Assembly (NCBI GenBank): GCA_030429705.1
Contig: JAUIES010000003.1
Span: 1-64,000 of the forward strand
Length of the DNA stretch: 64,000 nt
Source of the DNA: Phycisphaerae bacterium
Lineage (GTDB): Bacteria > Planctomycetota > Phycisphaerae > Phycisphaerales > UBA1924
Direction of reading: 5' to 3'
Part shown: positions 61,180 to 64,000 of the stretch, in pieces
Layout of the letters: each line of letters opens with the position of its first letter
How positions within the stretch are numbered: the stretch's first letter is position 1
The notes under the pieces: generated by a model
Told to the model about the DNA's origin: nothing
What the model saw: the letters and a program-made list of their open reading frames with translations, nothing else
Database searches by the model: none
Made by a program: the position numbers and the translations under genes

Positions 61180-61827
61180 CTATGCCAATCCATCGATCGA
61201 ATATGGCATGATCGGGGGGGTTTCAAGGCCGGTCACGAGTTTCCAGAACGGCTCGCCGATGGTATCGGGCAGCCATCGCTGCAACTGGCCGCGATCATCG
61301 TCCGCATATTCTTCCAGTGCTCGGCCGCCAATAAACGCGACACGCTGCAACAGCAACAAGTCGTCTGAGGCGTATTCGCACTCTGCCGAGACTCCAGCGA
61401 GCGCGTCAACCAACGCACCGAACAGCCTCGGTTCGGCGCGAAGCAAGACATCGGCGTCGTTCCAGACGATGAATCGATACCGTGCCGCCGCGTGGCCACG
61501 GAAGGTGTGCCGACTTCGCAATAGGTTGGTCACGCCGCTCGGCCCATCCACGCGGCGTTCGAGCGGTGGACCAGGCAACAGCCTCTCCAGTTGCGTACAG
61601 AAAGTGTCCAGATCGTTGATGAACCGTCCATGAAGGACGCAAACATCGGTATCCCGCTGAGCACCAAAGAACTGCTGAAGCGTCGCGGTAAACTGAAGCC
61701 TGCGGTAGGTGCTGCGCGACCAGGCGACGAGGTGGTGTTCATCGAGCATCGCCATCACATCAGGCTGCCACTCAAGGACAGCAAAGGGCGTTTCGCTCTG
61801 ATGATGCAGGACGCTCATTGTCTTCAT
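61180..61827 (-). CDS. Hypothetical protein
   Basis: 215 residues from the ATG at 61827 with GGGAGAG upstream (MKTMSVLHHQSETPFAVLEW). Longer upstream readings have no signal sequence. The middle has DLDTFCTQLERLLPGPPLER and helical stretches VLLRAEPRLFGALVDALAG; the end contains QRWLPDTIGEPFWKLVTGLE. No recognised domain, signal or membrane segment. The composition fits the neighbourhood. Unknown. Confidence 0.55.
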   Translation of the reverse strand: MKTMSVLHHQSETPFAVLEWQPDVMAMLDEHHLVAWSRSTYRRLQFTATLQQFFGAQRDTDVCVLHGRFINDLDTFCTQLERLLPGPPLERRVDGPSGVTNLLRSRHTFRGHAAARYRFIVWNDADVLLRAEPRLFGALVDALAGVSAECEYASDDLLLLQRVAFIGGRALEEYADDDRGQLQRWLPDTIGEPFWKLVTGLETPPIMPYSIDGLA

Positions 61828-62010
61828 CTCTCCCAGTTCGCCTGGGACTCCCAAATACACCTCAACACACCAAACACAGGCCGTAATGACAGCCCGCGTG
61901 GTTCGCATGAGACAATGTGCCACGCATGAGGCAAATAACCAGTCAGGAAAGAAGAAAACATCCCCTGAAATGGTCATGTCTATGACGAATAGGGAGTTAT
62001 GGATCCATGT

Positions 62011-62517
62011 TTATGGGACGAAAGCTTCAACAACCTCGCGCTGTTGCCCAGAGGAAATACGAAGCAATCGGCGACCACCCTTATCTCGGTGGAGTGTCCC
62101 TGTTTCATCGCGCCAGAGCACTTCAAATCCGTCAACCAAAAGACTGGCGTTTCCGCGCCATGACCATTCGCCGTCCTCGTTCTGATCGAGTGCGGTCCCT
62201 TCCCACTCGTTTTCAGCGAATCCGAGCAAGAGCGGGAGGTCTGCTGTTGCGTTTTGCGAGTCATCATCGATGAGCAACACGAGTTTGGTTGCTGCGCGTC
62301 GAGCGGCGAGGAACTCGCCGATGGCATTGGCGCCGCCTGTGTCGCCGCCACCTGCACCAACCGGCGTTTCAGACATGACCGGCCCGGCCCGGAGGGACAG
62401 GAGAATCCAGTAGCACAGAAACACAACGATCAAGATCGGAGCGATCAACCAAACGGTGAGAAGGACATTCTGTTTACGCACAGCCGAGCGTAGGTCCGTT
62501 CGATGTATTTGGCGCAT
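62011..62517 (-). CDS. Membrane-anchored hypothetical protein
   Basis: 168 residues. A basic N-terminus (MRQIHRTDLRSAVRKQ) leads to a membrane helix at about 20-43 (LLTVWLIAPILIVVFLCYWI). A Gly-rich linker (VGAGGGDTGGANAIG) is followed by an acidic soluble domain with EGTALDQNEDGEWSWRGNAS and LWRDETGTLHRDKGGRRLL. No family is recognised. The start lies just after the superoxide dismutase terminator. Confidence 0.6.
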   Translation of the reverse strand: MRQIHRTDLRSAVRKQNVLLTVWLIAPILIVVFLCYWILLSLRAGPVMSETPVGAGGGDTGGANAIGEFLAARRAATKLVLLIDDDSQNATADLPLLLGFAENEWEGTALDQNEDGEWSWRGNASLLVDGFEVLWRDETGTLHRDKGGRRLLRISSGQQREVVEAFVP

Positions 62518-62518
62518 T

Positions 62519-62550
62519 AAAAAACACCCAGCCTTCGATGGGCTGGGTGT
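62519..62550 (-). terminator. Rho-independent terminator of the superoxide dismutase gene
   Basis: A perfect 10-bp stem ACACCCAGCC/GGCTGGGTGT (62524-62533 with 62541-62550), with a run of A at 62519-62524 that reads TTTTTT on the minus strand. Sits 30 bases after the sod stop. Confidence 0.9.
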
Positions 62551-62579
62551 GCGATCAAGTGGTCAAAATGCTGGTGGAT

Positions 62580-63200
62580 TCAGCCTTTGGCAGCGTCAAA
62601 GCGCCGGCCGACCTCAGCCCAGTTGACGACATTCCAGAAGGCAGCAACATAGTCAGGACGACGGTTTTGATAGTTGAGGTAGTACGCGTGTTCCCAAACA
62701 TCGAGGCCAAGAATGGGCGTATGCCCGAACATGATCGGCGAATCCTGATTCGGGGTGCTTCCGACATGCAGTTTGCCGTTTTCGTCAAGACCGAGCCACG
62801 CCCAACCTGATCCGAATCGGGTTGCTGCAGCCGCTGCGAACTGGGCTTTGAAGTCGTCAAACGATCCAAACACCGCATCGATTTCAGCCGCGAGTGCCCC
62901 TGTCGGTGTGCCACCGCCACCTTTTCCTGCGGGGGCGAGAATGGTCCAGAAGAGTGAATGGTTGGCGTGGCCTCCGGCGTTGTTCTTGACCGCGGTCTGC
63001 TTGTCTGCGGGAATATCCCCAAAATTCGCCAGGACTTCTTCAACCGGTTTGTCTGCCCATGAGGTGCCTTCGAGGGCCTTGTTGGCGTTGGCGACATAGG
63101 CAGCATGATGCTTGTCATGGTGGATTTCCATGGTTCTGGCATCGATATGTGGCTCAAGAGCGTCAAATGCGTAGGGAAGTGGGGGGAGTGTGAATGACAT
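62580..63200 (-). CDS. Fe/Mn superoxide dismutase, Mn-like
   Basis: 206 residues from the ATG at 63200 with SD AGGAG. Metal ligands are in [20 protein letters not shown] (His), [16 protein letters not shown] (His), and [20 protein letters not shown] (Asp and His). The [11 protein letters not shown] and [16 protein letters not shown] segments match the Mn-type rather than the AAQVWNHTFYW Fe-type. Converts superoxide to peroxide. Terminated by a strong hairpin at 62519. No signal peptide, so cytoplasmic. Confidence 0.95.
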   Translation of the reverse strand: MSFTLPPLPYAFDALEPHIDARTMEIHHDKHHAAYVANANKALEGTSWADKPVEEVLANFGDIPADKQTAVKNNAGGHANHSLFWTILAPAGKGGGGTPTGALAAEIDAVFGSFDDFKAQFAAAAATRFGSGWAWLGLDENGKLHVGSTPNQDSPIMFGHTPILGLDVWEHAYYLNYQNRRPDYVAAFWNVVNWAEVGRRFDAAKG

Positions 63201-63861
63201 GTGGAACTCCTGTTTGATGGTTGAGGGCGTGAGGGAACCGGTCTCGTTGGGTGGCCTCTTGATCAACGCGCGCAAAGAACCTATACACCGGACTTGCTCA
63301 ACCGGGTGGTTTTCGCGTATAGTGACGCTTCGGCTCAACGAAGGCCGATGAATGGGATTGTGGTCGCGTTATCAGACAAACATTAGGCGTGAGCGGAACA
63401 AGGGTCAATCATCACAACTTTGCGTGGATTCGTCAGAGTTGGGCGATTTCCTCGCCGCAGTGACAGTGTCGATACATATTTATTAGAACGAGTCCAGAGT
63501 AGAACTGGAACTTTTCAAGTCGTTGCGTCGTATCAGATTAGCCGTGAAAACGCCAATCAGGAACACACCCAAACCAGGGGAGTTCAGCATAAGCAAAAGG
63601 CGTTTTAAGCGGGAAAAAGACGGATTCGCTGTGATCAGACATCTTGTGATGCACACTCGTCGAACCTTGTGGTAGACTCGCGAGTGACAGGAATCACACG
63701 GCATGTTCATTGCGGATCGAAATATCGGTGTTTTTCCAGAGGTCTCAGAGGGGCTCAACGGGGAATAGAACACGCTCAAACCCGAATCAGACTGTCAGGG
63801 TCTTTGAGAGGCCCGCGGCAAGGATGCGAAGCCACACAAGTGGTATGAAGGACAACAGGTC
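63201..63861. other. Gene-free region between superoxide dismutase and the last gene
   Basis: About 660 bases in which no convincing gene is seen; the small open frames here have no plausible composition. The right end (63780-63861) is a G-rich leader with GGATGCGAAGCCAC that slightly resembles parts of a cyclic-di-GMP-I riboswitch but lacks the matching 5' half. It probably holds the two divergent promoters. Confidence 0.45.
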
Positions 63862-64000
63862 ATGGCTCAATCACAAAAATCATCACCGAGCCCGCTCGAA
63901 CAGATGCGGCGTCGGCATCGCGTCGGGGTGGTGCGCACCGCCCGCAAGGCGGATACCGCGCGTCGACTCTCGTCGTACGACGAGCGGCTGCTCAATCAGG
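63862..64000 (+). CDS. Partial unidentified gene at right window edge
   Basis: The ATG at 63862, preceded by AAGGACAACAGG, opens a frame reading MAQSQKSSPSPLEQMRRRHR, then VGVVRTARKADTARRLSSYD up to the edge (46 residues). It is basic, Ser-rich and shows no signal peptide or motif. The gene continues beyond the window. Confidence 0.55.
   Translation, partial: MAQSQKSSPSPLEQMRRRHRVGVVRTARKADTARRLSSYDERLLNQ

Noticed and set aside
63483-63779. A 98-residue minus-strand frame in the right gap
   Set aside because: No ribosome binding site, signal or domain, and composition unlike nearby genes.
63780-63861. Possible cyclic-di-GMP-I riboswitch (GGATGCGAAGCCAC with an upstream AACACGCTCAAACC)
   Set aside because: The two halves are not at the expected spacing and the second receptor stem with its tetraloop partner is missing.

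Overview
The window looks like a chromosomal segment from a planctomycete, most likely of the Phycisphaerae type. That assignment is an inference from gene content: four secreted proteins end in dockerin-like DFFDV repeats and a terminal Gly-Cys-Pro, there are two sulfatases, two ECF sigma systems (one paired with a Ser/Thr kinase, one with a membrane anti-sigma-like protein), two SpoIIE-type phosphatases and a bactofilin pair. The DNA is GC-rich, gene-dense, and uses GTG and TTG starts freely behind strong Shine-Dalgarno (SD) sites. I saw no rRNA, tRNA, CRISPR array, insertion sequence, phage or integrase.

Layout. 1-0.5 kb: an alkyl-base DNA glycosylase running off the left edge. 0.6-8.6 kb: signalling block with ECF sigma factor, anti-sigma-like membrane protein, a secreted repeat protein, two SpoIIE-type phosphatases, and housekeeping inserts (pterin dehydratase, GluQ tRNA-Asp modifier, DUF192 lipoprotein). 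9-10.7 kb: a bactofilin pair, a clear terminator and a BioY biotin transporter. 10.7-14.3 kb: hypothetical genes, a family 2 glycosyltransferase and an LpxB-N-like membrane protein. 14.3-17.4 kb: HxlR regulator, cupin lipoprotein, quinone-reductase-like enzyme and an SMR exporter. 17.6-28.4 kb: mixed metabolism and small proteins (dipeptidase, sulfotransferase, methyltransferase, aminotransferase, GcvT, PanC, glycosyltransferase). 28.4-37.4 kb: an unusual CTP synthase, M1 aminopeptidase, RluA pseudouridine synthase, TPR-like membrane protein, RidA.

37.4-41.7 kb is the most interesting part. A promoter-like sequence leads into an RNA with the core of the SAM-I/SAM-IV riboswitch clan, then a perfect hairpin that puts the ribosome binding site in its loop and the start codon in its stem. 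It precedes three overlapping genes: a MetB/MetZ-type trans-sulfuration enzyme, an aspartokinase-homoserine dehydrogenase fusion with no ACT domains, and aspartate semialdehyde dehydrogenase. Read together, the aspartate-to-methionine branch appears to be controlled by RNA sensing of SAM rather than by allosteric ACT domains on the fusion enzyme.

41.7-46.3 kb: an AT-richer orphan gene, aldo/keto reductase, DUF2959 lipoprotein, GHL10 glycoside-hydrolase-like lipoprotein and ROK kinase. 46.4-59.9 kb: a surface/secretion region with a metallopeptidase-beta-helix-dockerin protein, a beta-helix protein, an ECF sigma factor with a TPR Ser/Thr kinase, two overlapping sulfatases, and two further dockerin-type proteins. 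60-64 kb: Dus tRNA dihydrouridine synthase, two hypothetical proteins, superoxide dismutase and the start of an unidentified gene. Short palindromic GC-rich repeats are scattered between genes at 8.7, 11.2-11.4, 18.1 and 23.8 kb.
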